A DNA stretch of 64,000 nucleotides, taken from assembly GCF_000942395.1 (NCBI RefSeq), contig NZ_LN812102.1, positions 1,462,816 to 1,526,815 of the forward strand, in the 5' to 3' direction. The stretch comes from Risungbinella massiliensis (lineage in GTDB: Bacteria; Bacillota; Bacilli; Thermoactinomycetales; Thermoactinomycetaceae). Shown piece after piece: positions 54,851-63,546 of the stretch. A program made the translations under genes and the position numbers. Under the pieces are notes generated by a model. That model was not told the DNA's origin. It worked only from the letters and a program-made list of their open reading frames with translations, and made no database searches. The number at the start of each line of letters is the position of its first letter. Within the stretch, counting starts at the first letter, position 1.

Positions 54851-56044
54851 TTAAAGTTTCCCTTTACGGAGAACTAAACCAATACCGCCTAAAAGGTACA
54901 ACCAACGAAGGTCAATTACTTTTTTCATAAATGCGGCTAGTCCACCTGTTAGCTTTTTGGATCCTACTACGCCAATCGCCACCCTCTTTCCAAGAGAAGC
55001 AACTGTACCTTTTGGTTCATAAACAAATGGTTTCATTTCGCCACCGCGAATGAAGGAAGCAAGATTTTTGGCTAACTGTTGACCTTGTTGTGTTGCCATC
55101 TGTGCAGTTGGTGGGTAAGGACGATCGTTTTCTTTATTAATCATTAACGAACAGTCACCCACAATAAATACGTTCTCATGACCTGGTGCACGTAGCAATT
55201 CATCTACTTTAACTCGACCACGCATCGTATCAATACCCGAATCCTCGACTACTTTGTTACCGCGAACCCCACCAGTCCATACAACGGTAGCTGATTTGAT
55301 TTCTTCGCCACCTTTGAGGATAACTCCCTCTTCGGTGCACTCTTCAATCGGAGTGCTGATTTTGAACTCTACGCCTTTGCTACTGAGATAGTCCACTGCG
55401 TATTTCACAAGTGCCTCATCAAAACCAGGAAGTACCGTTGGAGCTGCTTCGACGTTTACAATGCGTACTTTACCTTCTGGGATATCATAGTAACGGCAAA
55501 GCTCTGGAATACGATCCACTAGCTCACCCACATATTCGATCCCGGTAAATCCGGCACCACCGACTACGATCGTAATTAACTCATCTTTTTTCTCATCTGC
55601 ATAACGTGAGAACATGTATTCCATATGTTCCCGAATGCGACGGACACTATCAATATTACGAATAAAATAAGCATTTTCCAGTAACCCTTTAATTCCAAAG
55701 GTTTCTGGTGCACTACCTAAACCTACTACTAGATAATCATAAGAAAGTTCTTCATTACTTCCTTCTAATTCTACTTTTTTCTCCTCTAACTTGATCGCTT
55801 TTACACGATCTTGCACAAACTTTACGCTACGAGGTAACAAAGAAGCAATCTCAACACGTGTGTGATCATGATGAGATGTTCCTGCTGCTGGTTTGTGAAG
55901 TTCCGTCGTAAAATAGTGATACGAATTTTGATTTACCAGCGTCACTTCTGCTTCAGAACTGCTAAGTTGTTTCGCTAAGCCTTTTGCTGTCATCAAGCCG
56001 CCATATCCAGCTCCTAGCACCAAGACTTTTTTTGGTTCGCTCAT
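54851..56044 (-). CDS. Type II NADH dehydrogenase (YumB/Ndh-like)
   Basis: A 397-residue single-subunit NADH:quinone oxidoreductase. The FAD site is 'VLVLGAGYGGLMTAKGLAK' at residues 8-26, the NADH site 'TIVVGGAGFTGIEYVGEL', and the second FAD motif 'NVFIVGDCSL' with 'PYPPTAQMATQQGQ'. The C-terminus 'KKVIDLRWLYLLGGIGLVLR' is the amphipathic/membrane anchor. It feeds electrons to menaquinone at the inner face of the membrane without pumping protons. It is divergent from yumC. Confidence 0.92.
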   Translation of the reverse strand: MSEPKKVLVLGAGYGGLMTAKGLAKQLSSSEAEVTLVNQNSYHYFTTELHKPAAGTSHHDHTRVEIASLLPRSVKFVQDRVKAIKLEEKKVELEGSNEELSYDYLVVGLGSAPETFGIKGLLENAYFIRNIDSVRRIREHMEYMFSRYADEKKDELITIVVGGAGFTGIEYVGELVDRIPELCRYYDIPEGKVRIVNVEAAPTVLPGFDEALVKYAVDYLSSKGVEFKISTPIEECTEEGVILKGGEEIKSATVVWTGGVRGNKVVEDSGIDTMRGRVKVDELLRAPGHENVFIVGDCSLMINKENDRPYPPTAQMATQQGQQLAKNLASFIRGGEMKPFVYEPKGTVASLGKRVAIGVVGSKKLTGGLAAFMKKVIDLRWLYLLGGIGLVLRKGKL

Positions 56045-56340
56045 CCCATATCACTTCCATCTAATGGTTTTATTGTTATAGTTCTCACAAAGTACTTTAA
56101 AAAAATGGTCGTTTAATATGCCAAACAATATGATATTCCTTTCACGAGCTTTTCGCAAGGACTTTTGTTCACATTGTCTCCATATTTTATATACTTATCC
56201 GAACAATCTACCCAAAACAAGGTGCTGATTTATCTAAATTATTGAAATAATCTACCGGAATATCCCCTTTTGCGTGGTATAATATTTGAATGGGCATTAT
56301 AAATCTAACAGAGATGGAAAGAAATCGGAGGAGATCTCCA

Positions 56341-57321
56341 ATGAGCGAAAAAGATATTTTAATCATCGGTGGCGGTCCAGCTGGTCTTTTTGCTGCTTTT
56401 TATGCTGGTATGCGTAAAGCATCTGTCAAAGTGTTAGAAAGCATGCCTCAGTTGGGTGGACAACTAGCTGCACTATATCCAGATAAATACATTTATGATG
56501 TAGCAGGTTTTCCAAAAGTGACCGCACAAGAACTGGTAAATCAGTTAGTGGAGCAAGCACGTTTGTTTGAGCCAGAGTATTGTCTAGATGAAAAAGTACT
56601 TCAAGTAATCAAAAAGGCAGAACGGCATTTCGAAGTCGTAACAACCAAAGGAATACATACCGCAAAAGCGATTATCATTACTGCAGGTTGCGGAGCATTT
56701 GAGCCACGTAAAGTGAATCTACCTAATGCAGATCAATTCGAAAAGACCAATCTTCATTATTTCGTTTCCGATTTAAGTCGATTTACTGGTAGAAAAGTCC
56801 TCATTGCAGGTGGCGGAGACTCTGCTGTAGACTGGGCGCTTATGTTAGAACCAATTGCGAAACAAGTAACTCTCATTCATCGTCGTGACAAATTCCGTGC
56901 ACATGAACATAGCGTCGATAACTTAAAAAAATCGAGTGTTCAAGTGATTACACCACGCGAACTAGTGTCACTCGAAGGAGAACAACAAATTGAAACTGTC
57001 AAGATTGCGGACCGAAAAAGTGGTATTGAAGAAGAACTAGCAGTCGATGATGTCATCGTGAGCTATGGCTTCGTCTCTTCCTTGGGTCCCATTCAAGATT
57101 GGGGCCTTCAAATTGAAAGCGGTGGAATTGTCGTAAATACTCGGATGGAAACTAACATCGCTGGAATTTACGCAGCAGGAGATATTGCTCACTATGATGG
57201 AAAAGTAAAATTAATTGCGGTTGGCTTCGGTGAAGCACCAACTGCTGTAAATAATGCCAAACAGTATATTGATCCCGAATCCCGTCTGCAACCTGGTCAC
57301 AGTTCCAATTTGTCTTTATAA
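56341..57321 (+). CDS. yumC: Ferredoxin--NADP(+) reductase, thioredoxin-reductase type (YumC)
   Basis: A 326-residue flavoprotein. FAD motif '[20 protein letters not shown]' is at the N-terminus, the NADPH motif '[17 protein letters not shown]' is central, and '[20 protein letters not shown]' at the end. The CxxC of thioredoxin reductase is absent, so this is the YumC-type ferredoxin/flavodoxin reductase. The start is ATG at 56341 after GGAGGAG; an upstream ATG at 56290 has no site. It is divergent from the NADH dehydrogenase. Confidence 0.93.
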   Translation: MSEKDILIIGGGPAGLFAAFYAGMRKASVKVLESMPQLGGQLAALYPDKYIYDVAGFPKVTAQELVNQLVEQARLFEPEYCLDEKVLQVIKKAERHFEVVTTKGIHTAKAIIITAGCGAFEPRKVNLPNADQFEKTNLHYFVSDLSRFTGRKVLIAGGGDSAVDWALMLEPIAKQVTLIHRRDKFRAHEHSVDNLKKSSVQVITPRELVSLEGEQQIETVKIADRKSGIEEELAVDDVIVSYGFVSSLGPIQDWGLQIESGGIVVNTRMETNIAGIYAAGDIAHYDGKVKLIAVGFGEAPTAVNNAKQYIDPESRLQPGHSSNLSL

Positions 57322-57488
57322 ACTATAGATAAGTAAAATCCCATTTCAAAATGAGACTGGTGTTTCATCCTTCATTTAAAATGCCTAACGATCTATCTAA
57401 AGACACTAAGGCATTCTAATTGAAAACCATCTCCTTACCAAATATCGGAAGTGTTTTTGTACAAGTCGGGTAGGTAAACCATGAATGA

Positions 57489-57527
57489 TCTCCTCCTCTC
57501 CCTGTAACACTAACCAAGAGGAGGAGA
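57489..57527 (+). promoter_or_regulatory. Hairpin masking the ribosome site of the next gene
   Basis: TCTCCTCCTCT (57489-57499) is the perfect complement of AGAGGAGGAGA (57517-57527), which is the ribosome-binding site of the gene starting at 57535. The loop is 17 bases. In the folded RNA the ribosome site is fully paired. Upstream, 57322-57488 holds no gene. Confidence 0.75.
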
Positions 57528-57534
57528 CTTTTGT

Positions 57535-57798
57535 ATGCAATCTTATATTTGTCCACTTTGTAATGGATGGGAACAAAACTCTAACCCATGTCCAAAATGT
57601 GGTGAGACTCTTTTAGATTATGGACCTGTTTCTTATCTGTATTACGACTATAGCCCTTATTTACCATTAGAAGATATGAAACGGGATAATGGCCTGCTTG
57701 ATCACGCCAATCATCAATGTCCACATCAATTTTATTGTACACAGTGTAATTACATGGGTACTTACTTGGTACAAGAAAAGAGCTCCTCTACATTGTAA
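57535..57798 (+). CDS. Small zinc-ribbon protein, unrecognised
   Basis: An 87-residue protein with two zinc-ribbon half sites at the N-terminus ('YICPLCNGWEQNSNPCPKCG': CxxC and CxxC) and two more cysteine pairs later ('HQCPH' and 'YCTQCNYMGTYLV'). The middle is Tyr-rich ('YLYYDYSPY'). I do not recognise the family. Its strong ribosome site AGAGGAGGAGA is fully paired in an upstream hairpin, so translation may be conditional. The stop overlaps a terminator. Confidence 0.72.
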   Translation: MQSYICPLCNGWEQNSNPCPKCGETLLDYGPVSYLYYDYSPYLPLEDMKRDNGLLDHANHQCPHQFYCTQCNYMGTYLVQEKSSSTL

Positions 57799-57816
57799 GA
57801 GAAGCTCTTTTTTTCG
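57778..57816 (+). terminator. Terminator after the zinc-ribbon gene
   Basis: AAGAGCTCCTCT and AGAGAAGCTCTT pair (one bulge), followed by TTTTTT. The left arm overlaps the end of the gene. Confidence 0.85.
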
Positions 57817-57910
57817 GTACAAGGTTCCATTCTCTAAGACTTAGAGAAGCCCTTGTCCAGTTTATATTGGGAGATGCAGATTCACTCTGCTTATTTTACC
57901 TTTATTCTAT

Positions 57911-58267
57911 TTAGCAATCACCAGGATTTCCTGACTCGGTAGCTGTACGAAACGAAGAACCACATCCACAAGAAGCAATGGCATTTGGGTTTTCTATGGA
58001 GAAACCCCCACCCATCATAGACTCTTTATAGTCGATGACTGTTCCATGCAATATGGGCCGGCTTCGATCATCAACAAGCACACGAACACCATTCGATTCC
58101 ACTACTACATCCTGTTCGCTTTTTTGATCGTCAAATCCCATACTGTATGATAAACCACTACATCCACCATCACTTACGCCTACACGTAAGTATTGCTCTG
58201 TTGGATTGTCTGTTTCTTGTAGCATTTCTTTTACTTTTAAAGCAGCTTGTTCTGTTAAGGTAATCAC
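57911..58267 (-). CDS. Iron-sulfur cluster assembly accessory protein (HesB/IscA family)
   Basis: A 118-residue A-type carrier. The three conserved cysteines are C36 in 'GVSDGGCSGLSYSMGF' and C100 and C102 in 'ASCGCGSSF'. An extra tail 'RTATESGNPGDC' ends in a fourth cysteine (C118). It carries or delivers Fe-S clusters. It has AAAGGGG before the ATG. It lies among Fe-S-dependent genes of this window such as mqnE and queG and the NifU-like gene. Confidence 0.9.
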   Translation of the reverse strand: MITLTEQAALKVKEMLQETDNPTEQYLRVGVSDGGCSGLSYSMGFDDQKSEQDVVVESNGVRVLVDDRSRPILHGTVIDYKESMMGGGFSIENPNAIASCGCGSSFRTATESGNPGDC

Positions 58268-58326
58268 AGGAAAAACCCCTTTCTTTTATCTAGTATACCG
58301 AGGTTTGTTGATCCTGCTCAACCTTT

Positions 58327-58557
58327 TTACACAACGGTGCGATAGTAAATCGATTCTTCTTTCGCATGAACAATAGCCTTGTGATATGTGTAAAAAGAGG
58401 AATTTCTATTATGTCTCTGATGCCATTCATTGTGAAGTTCATCTAACTCCACACTTAATTGATATACTTTGGGATGACCAATCCCCAAAACCTTAGCAGT
58501 ATCTTCCATTTTCTTTCGAGTTGCTTCTATCTTCTCCTCTAGTTTCCGCTTCCACAA
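58327..58557 (-). CDS. Spo0E-like aspartyl-phosphate phosphatase
   Basis: A 76-residue Spo0E-family protein. The two-helix core has 'LEEKIEATRKKM' and the motif 'YQLSVELDELHNEW' (S-x-x-L-D). The family dephosphorylates phospho-Spo0A and so delays sporulation. I take TTG at 58557 as start because AAGGAGGGG sits six bases upstream; the frame opens further upstream without a site. The C-terminal 'SSFYTYHKAIVHAKEESIYY' is an extension beyond the minimal family. Candidate 0A boxes lie upstream. Confidence 0.86.
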   Translation of the reverse strand: MWKRKLEEKIEATRKKMEDTAKVLGIGHPKVYQLSVELDELHNEWHQRHNRNSSFYTYHKAIVHAKEESIYYRTVV

Positions 58558-58753
58558 CGGAAACCCCTCCTTTGCAGAGTCTGTTGTTTCGACCTCCAAA
58601 ATAGCAACAAACTCTAAAATTGTCATTTCTTTACGCTACCAGTTTTTAGTATACAACGGTTCACGTCAGAAAGAAACGCATTTTTTATTTTTTTCACATT
58701 TTTTGTATATTTTTGCTAATTAATAGGCAAAACCCTTCATAGCTGTACGGTTT

Positions 58754-58821
58754 TTCGACTTTTTTCCTTAATATACCTAATGATAAGTATATTTTTGACC
58801 ATTATTTTCCTCATTTCGACA
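58754..58821 (-). promoter_or_regulatory. Candidate Spo0A boxes
   Basis: Read on the minus strand, TGTCGAA (58815-58821) is the exact 0A-box core, and AGTCGAA (58754-58760) differs by one base and is followed by AAAA. They lie between the Spo0E-like gene and mqnE. The rest of 58627-59090 is very AT-rich and shows no gene. Confidence 0.45.
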
Positions 58822-59091
58822 TTATTTGACTACTATAGTGTGTTTGATTGATATTCATCTAAAGAAGTTTGTGATAAAATAGACAAAGTTAGAGTAGTTT
58901 CTATGGAGGATTTTTTTTAGAACTAGAACTAGAAATGATCTTCATATCTTTCGATCCGCACTTACTCCAATATTTGTAGAACATGTTATTTTCGTATAAC
59001 CTTTTGAAAAATTCTATGTTAACTAATAACGATCTTGTTCAACACATCTCAATCAGCAAAACAGGCAAAGAGAAGGAAGGGGAATATCCGA

Positions 59092-60189
59092 ATGTCTACT
59101 CTCATACTCGATCAAAAGTTACAGAAAGTAGCAGACAAAGTACGAAATGGAGAACGACTCTCGATTGAGGACGGACTTGTACTTTATGAAACACCAGATC
59201 TTCTCACAATTGCACAACTAGCAAATGAAGCGAATCTGAAAAGAAATGGAAACAAAGTTTATTTCATCGAAAACATGTACATAAATCCAACCAATGTATG
59301 TGAAGCCAAATGTGCTTTCTGTGGGTTCCGTCGGGATCCTGATGAAGATGGAGCTTACACTATGTCCCCTGATGAGCTACTCCATTATGTTGGAGCTCGT
59401 ATGACGAATACTACTCGCGAATTCCATATAGTGGGTGGGCACAACCATAAAGTGCCATTTGACTATTATTTGGATACGATCGCCATCCTAAAAAAGAATT
59501 ACCCAAATGTAACGATCAAAGCGTATACTGCTGCAGAAATACAATTTTTTAGTCAGATCACAGGACGCTCCGTCGAAACGATCATGCGGGAATTGATAGA
59601 TGCAGGCTTGGATACGATACCTGGTGGTGGTGCCGAAATCCTAACAGAACGTTACCGTGCCATCATGAGCCCAGACAAGGCAAGTACGGATGAATATATT
59701 GAAAACCATCGAATCGCACATCAACTTGGTCTGAAAACACATGTGACCATGCTATATGGCTCTATTGAATCCAAAGAAGAGCGACTAGTTCATATGCAAC
59801 GAGTTAGAGAGCTTCAAGATGAGACGAATGGCTTTATGGTCTTTATTCCTCTTGCTATTCAACCGAAAAAACAAAGTGCCTCTATTCGCCGTCGTAACTC
59901 TGCAATGGACGATATGCGCACTTTGGCTATTAGCCGGTTGATGTTAGATAATTTCCCACATATCAAATCGTATTGGATTAATATCGGTGCTCAACTCACT
60001 CAACTCTCTATGCATTACGGTGTCTCCGATATCCATGGTACCTTGGTAGAAGAGCGAATCAGTCACGCAGCAGGTGCTCTGACCCAAACAGCGTTGACAC
60101 GGGATGAATTAATTTGGCTAATTCAAGGGGCAGGTCGTATTCCAGTTGAGCGAGATACCTTCTATAATGAGATTAAAGTATATGAATAA
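59092..60189 (+). CDS. mqnE: Aminofutalosine synthase MqnE
   Basis: A 365-residue radical SAM enzyme. The cluster motif is C70, C74 and C77 in 'NVCEAKCAFCGF', followed by 'REFHIVGGHNHKVPFDYY' and 'LDTIPGGGAEIL', signatures of MqnE rather than MqnC. It joins a 3-enolpyruvyl benzoate to the S-adenosylmethionine nucleoside to make aminofutalosine, an early step of futalosine-route menaquinone synthesis. The start is ATG at 59092 after GAAGGAAGGGG. Other mqn genes are not in the window. Confidence 0.92.
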   Translation: MSTLILDQKLQKVADKVRNGERLSIEDGLVLYETPDLLTIAQLANEANLKRNGNKVYFIENMYINPTNVCEAKCAFCGFRRDPDEDGAYTMSPDELLHYVGARMTNTTREFHIVGGHNHKVPFDYYLDTIAILKKNYPNVTIKAYTAAEIQFFSQITGRSVETIMRELIDAGLDTIPGGGAEILTERYRAIMSPDKASTDEYIENHRIAHQLGLKTHVTMLYGSIESKEERLVHMQRVRELQDETNGFMVFIPLAIQPKKQSASIRRRNSAMDDMRTLAISRLMLDNFPHIKSYWINIGAQLTQLSMHYGVSDIHGTLVEERISHAAGALTQTALTRDELIWLIQGAGRIPVERDTFYNEIKVYE

Positions 60190-60225
60190 GTATTTGAAAC
60201 TCGTGAGCTAATATTCATGCAAATA

Positions 60226-60258
60226 AAAACCGCTGTCCTTAAAGGCACAGCGGTTTTT
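60226..60258. terminator. Bidirectional terminator between mqnE and yuzB
   Basis: AAAACCGCTGT and ACAGCGGTTTT form a perfect 11-bp stem followed by TT; A-rich before. Confidence 0.9.
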
Positions 60259-60266
60259 TGTCGTGC

Positions 60267-60506
60267 TTAGTATCGAATTTTAATCGCTTCAATCTCACGA
60301 TAAATTCTCTTGTAGAGATCGGTAGCATTCTTGCCTTTTACCATCTCTCCATTTACAAGAGCATATGGCTGGCGAGCACAAATTCCACAATACCCTAAAC
60401 AACCATAATCTATTACATCAATAGAATAGTCTTTTTCTAATTCCTTCTTAATCTCAAGTACGTCTGGAGTTAGATTGTTGACACAGAATTCCACCAACGG
60501 TCTCAT
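60267..60506 (-). CDS. yuzB: YuzB family protein (DUF1450/UPF0349)
   Basis: A 79-residue protein that matches YuzB: 'PLVEFCVNNLTP' at the N-terminus and 'DYGCLGYCGICARQPYALVN' in the centre, with four cysteines. It may have a thioredoxin-like or small Fe-S-related role; the function is unknown. It lies near yuzD, as in Bacillus. Confidence 0.88.
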   Translation of the reverse strand: MRPLVEFCVNNLTPDVLEIKKELEKDYSIDVIDYGCLGYCGICARQPYALVNGEMVKGKNATDLYKRIYREIEAIKIRY

Positions 60507-60657
60507 GTCATCGACTCCGTTTCATCACTGTGTATAATATATTGGTGAGCTTACTAAAAAAATATTATACACATAAACTGCCAATTTCCCAAGTAGAAAA
60601 AGAGAATAAATGGAATTCGATCTATGTGCCGTCAACAGAAGTCATCTGCAAAAAGGT

Positions 60658-60981
60658 TCAATCTTGGGCTATTGCTCCTAGTTTTTCTACTGATTCATAG
60701 ATTGTTTTTAATTTCGGGTTTCCCTCTGCTACAATATCTTGCTGAATAATAACTACTGGATACCAGAGATCTTCATCTACGATTTTGGTAGCAAACTGTT
60801 GTTGACGGTCGTTTTCAGGTGAATCTAAATCGACGTAGACTACTGCCACTTGGGAACCATATTTTCGTTGTAGTGCTGCTTCTAGCCAACTTGCCGTCTC
60901 TTTAGATGATGGCAGGTTGACACAACTAGCACATCTTTGTTCTAAGCCGTAGACTTCTACTTGAATCGTTTCTTTATCCAT
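60658..60981 (-). CDS. yuzD: YuzD family protein (DUF1462)
   Basis: A 107-residue thioredoxin-fold-like protein. 'IQVEVYGLEQRCASCVNLPS' carries the CxxC pair, and 'LWYPVVIIQQDIVAEGNPKL' is the other conserved part. YuzD of Bacillus lies beside the NifU-like yutI gene; here a NifU-like gene lies 2.3 kb away. A role in disulphide or Fe-S chemistry is plausible. GAGGGGA precedes the ATG. Confidence 0.88.
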   Translation of the reverse strand: MDKETIQVEVYGLEQRCASCVNLPSSKETASWLEAALQRKYGSQVAVVYVDLDSPENDRQQQFATKIVDEDLWYPVVIIQQDIVAEGNPKLKTIYESVEKLGAIAQD

Positions 60982-61064
60982 GATTCCCCTCGATTCTTTC
61001 TTTATTCAGTGGTTCTCGGCTTCCCTCTATACCCCTAAGAATCGTAAAAGGGTGCTCAACTCTA

Positions 61065-62207
61065 TTAAGAGTGGGAAGAAAGTGCCTGTGAAAGATCTTC
61101 AATTAAATCCTCTACGTCTTCTACGCCCACCGAGATCCGAATTAATCCGTCTGTTATTCCTAACTCCTGACGTCTTTCAGCAGGTATGGAGGCGTGAGTC
61201 ATTTTTGCTGGTAGCGAAATGAGACTTTCTACTGCTCCTAAGCTCTCCGCTAAAACAAAATATTTGGTAGAGCGCAGTACTTTTTCTGCTACCTCCCCAT
61301 CTTGCACCTCAAAAGAAATCATACCACCAAACCCATTTGCTTGTTCCGCTGCAATCAAGTGACCTGGATGAGTAGAAAGTCCTGGATAAAAAACCTTCTG
61401 TACTTTCGGATGATCCGCTAACCATTCTGCAATTCGTCTTGCACTTTGTTCATGTTGTTTCATCCGCAGTCCCAATGTCTTTATTCCTCGCATTAGGAGC
61501 CAAGAATCGTGTGGTCCCAATACAGCACCGATCGAGTTTTGAAGAAAATACAGCTGCTCTGCAAGTTCCTCTGAATTGACTACCACTAAACCAGAAACTA
61601 CATCACTATGACCACCTAAATATTTCGTCGCACTGTGCACTACGATATCCGCACCTAATGTAAGTGGATTTTGCCAATATGGGGTCATAAACGTGTTGTC
61701 TACAATAAAATGGAGATTCTTTGCCTTGGATATCTTGGCAATCGCAGACAGGTCCGTTACTTTTAGCAAAGGATTGGTTGGCGTCTCGACAAGAATCGCT
61801 TTTGTATTAGGTTGAATCGCCTTCTCTACTTGGGCTGGATCACTCGTATCTACAGCAGTATGTGTGATCCCTAAACGAGAAAACACTTTATGGAGAACAC
61901 GATATGTTCCACCATAAACATCATCTCCCATCACTAAATGATCCCCTTGGCTATAGAGTGCGAGAACCGTAGACATTGCCGCCATTCCTGAGGCAAAGGC
62001 TAATCCATGAGATCCACTCTCTAGATCCGCAATCAGTCGTTCTAATGCATCACGTGTTGGATTTCCTGTACGAGCATATTCATAACCACGATGCTTTCCT
62101 GCACCATCTTGTGCAAAAGTGGAGACTTGATAAATTGGAACACTTACCGCTCCTGTTGCTTTATCACCCATTACTCCACCATGAATCAATAATGTATCTT
62201 TTTTCAC
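61065..62207 (-). CDS. mccB: Cystathionine gamma-lyase / homocysteine desulfhydrase
   Basis: A 380-residue Cys/Met metabolism PLP enzyme. The cofactor lysine is K195 in 'VVHSATKYLGGHSDVVSG', with 'YEYARTGNPTRDALE' at 43-57 and 'GLAFASGMAAMSTVL' before. Paired with the adjacent cystathionine beta-synthase gene it matches MccB of the methionine-to-cysteine route (reverse transsulphuration). It abuts mccA with no gap. MetB/MetC activity cannot be ruled out by sequence. Confidence 0.87.
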   Translation of the reverse strand: MKKDTLLIHGGVMGDKATGAVSVPIYQVSTFAQDGAGKHRGYEYARTGNPTRDALERLIADLESGSHGLAFASGMAAMSTVLALYSQGDHLVMGDDVYGGTYRVLHKVFSRLGITHTAVDTSDPAQVEKAIQPNTKAILVETPTNPLLKVTDLSAIAKISKAKNLHFIVDNTFMTPYWQNPLTLGADIVVHSATKYLGGHSDVVSGLVVVNSEELAEQLYFLQNSIGAVLGPHDSWLLMRGIKTLGLRMKQHEQSARRIAEWLADHPKVQKVFYPGLSTHPGHLIAAEQANGFGGMISFEVQDGEVAEKVLRSTKYFVLAESLGAVESLISLPAKMTHASIPAERRQELGITDGLIRISVGVEDVEDLIEDLSQALSSHS

Positions 62208-63125
62208 TTAAATGCCTCCTTGATAGATCTGTTTACTCAGATATCGTTCGCTACTATCTGGAAAGATGACCACAATATTCTGATTCACCTGTTTTTGCGC
62301 TTCTTGCATTGCTGCATAATATGCTGCTCCAGAGGAACTCCCCACTAGCATACCATCTTTTTGGGCAAGAACTTGCACCATTTTAAAAGCATCAACATCC
62401 TCTACAGTATACACTTGATCGATTAGCTCACGTTGAAAAAACGAAGGAAATAACTCCATTCCAATTCCTTCGGTTTTATGAGGACCCGGTTCTCCACCAT
62501 TGATAATAGAACCCTCTGGCTCCACGATCACAGTTCGGATCTTCGGGTTTTTCTCTTTCAAATATTTGGCAACCCCCATGAATGTACCAGAAGAACCTGC
62601 ACCTGCTACAAGCACATCCACCTTTCCATCCATCTGTTCCCAGATTTCAGGCCCTGTGGTGTCATAATGAATTTGCGGATTAGCTGGGTTTTCAAATTGT
62701 TGAGGCACATATGATCCAGGGATTTGGCTTGCTAATTCTTGAGCTTTGGCTATCGCTCCTGTGATCCCCAATTCGGTAGGGGTATTTACCACTTCGGCAC
62801 CGAGCGCTCTCATTAACTCTTGTTTTTCCGTAGAAAACTTCTCTGGAACTACAAACATTACATTGTAACCGCTACCAACTGCTGCTAACGCAATTCCAAT
62901 CCCTGTATTTCCCGCTGTTGGTTCAATAATGGTTCCGCCAGGTTGTAATTTGCCTGTTTCCTCGCCATGTCGAATTAACCCAATTCCTAAGCGGTCTTTC
63001 ACGCTTCCCCCAGGATTTAGGAACTCTAGCTTGGCAAAAATCGAACTTTTCCAAGTCGTATCTCCTTGTAATTGCATAATAGGGGTTTTTCCAATTAATT
63101 CTTTGACGTTCCGATAAACCTGCAT
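62208..63125 (-). CDS. mccA: O-acetylserine-dependent cystathionine beta-synthase / cysteine synthase
   Basis: A 305-residue fold-type II PLP enzyme. K43 in 'NPGGSVKDRLG' binds the cofactor, 'EPTAGNTGIGIALAAVG' and 'GAGSSGTFMGVAKYL' are the substrate and phosphate loops. Together with mccB it moves sulphur from homocysteine to cysteine. I take ATG at 63125, where the N-terminus 'MQVYRNVKELIGKTPIMQL' matches the family; the frame extends upstream to 63176 and ribosome sites are weak. Confidence 0.88.
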   Translation of the reverse strand: MQVYRNVKELIGKTPIMQLQGDTTWKSSIFAKLEFLNPGGSVKDRLGIGLIRHGEETGKLQPGGTIIEPTAGNTGIGIALAAVGSGYNVMFVVPEKFSTEKQELMRALGAEVVNTPTELGITGAIAKAQELASQIPGSYVPQQFENPANPQIHYDTTGPEIWEQMDGKVDVLVAGAGSSGTFMGVAKYLKEKNPKIRTVIVEPEGSIINGGEPGPHKTEGIGMELFPSFFQRELIDQVYTVEDVDAFKMVQVLAQKDGMLVGSSSGAAYYAAMQEAQKQVNQNIVVIFPDSSERYLSKQIYQGGI

Positions 63126-63252
63126 CATCCCACGTCCCAACCTAGTTATAGTTATTGCTTCTCTTGATTTTATCATGTATCACTCACTGCTTTCATCCGA
63201 CAGTTAGATTGATTTTCCCGCATTTATTTTTTACAATAATAGGAGGTACGTC

Positions 63253-63498
63253 ATGTTTGGGGAAGGAGATATACCAATGGAAGCAAAAGTACAAGAAGTT
63301 CTAGATAAATTACGCCCATATATCCAACGAGATGGTGGAGACGTAGAGTTAGTAGAAATTGAAGACGGGATTGTACGTGTTCGTCTACTCGGTGCATGCG
63401 GAAGCTGCCCAAGTTCCACTATTACGCTAAAAGCAGGGATTGAACGTGCTTTGATGGAAGAAATTCCAGATGTACGTGAGGTAGAACAAGTACTATAA
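63253..63498 (+). CDS. NifU-like Fe-S scaffold protein (YutI type)
   Basis: An 81-residue NifU C-terminal-type domain. The cluster cysteines are C49 and C52 in '[20 protein letters not shown]', and '[17 protein letters not shown]' is the conserved start. It assembles and delivers Fe-S clusters. Two starts have good sites: ATG at 63253 (AGGAGG) and ATG at 63277 (AAGGAG). It stands alone with a terminator. Confidence 0.92.
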   Translation: MFGEGDIPMEAKVQEVLDKLRPYIQRDGGDVELVEIEDGIVRVRLLGACGSCPSSTITLKAGIERALMEEIPDVREVEQVL

Positions 63499-63510
63499 GG
63501 TTTGAAAGAA

Positions 63511-63546
63511 AAAAGCCATTCACGAGAAAATCGCGAATGGCTTTTA
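63511..63546. terminator. Bidirectional terminator
   Basis: AAAAGCCATTC and GAATGGCTTTT with inner CG pairs form a stem, followed by T-rich sequence, between the NifU-like gene and the convergent binding-protein gene. Confidence 0.9.
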
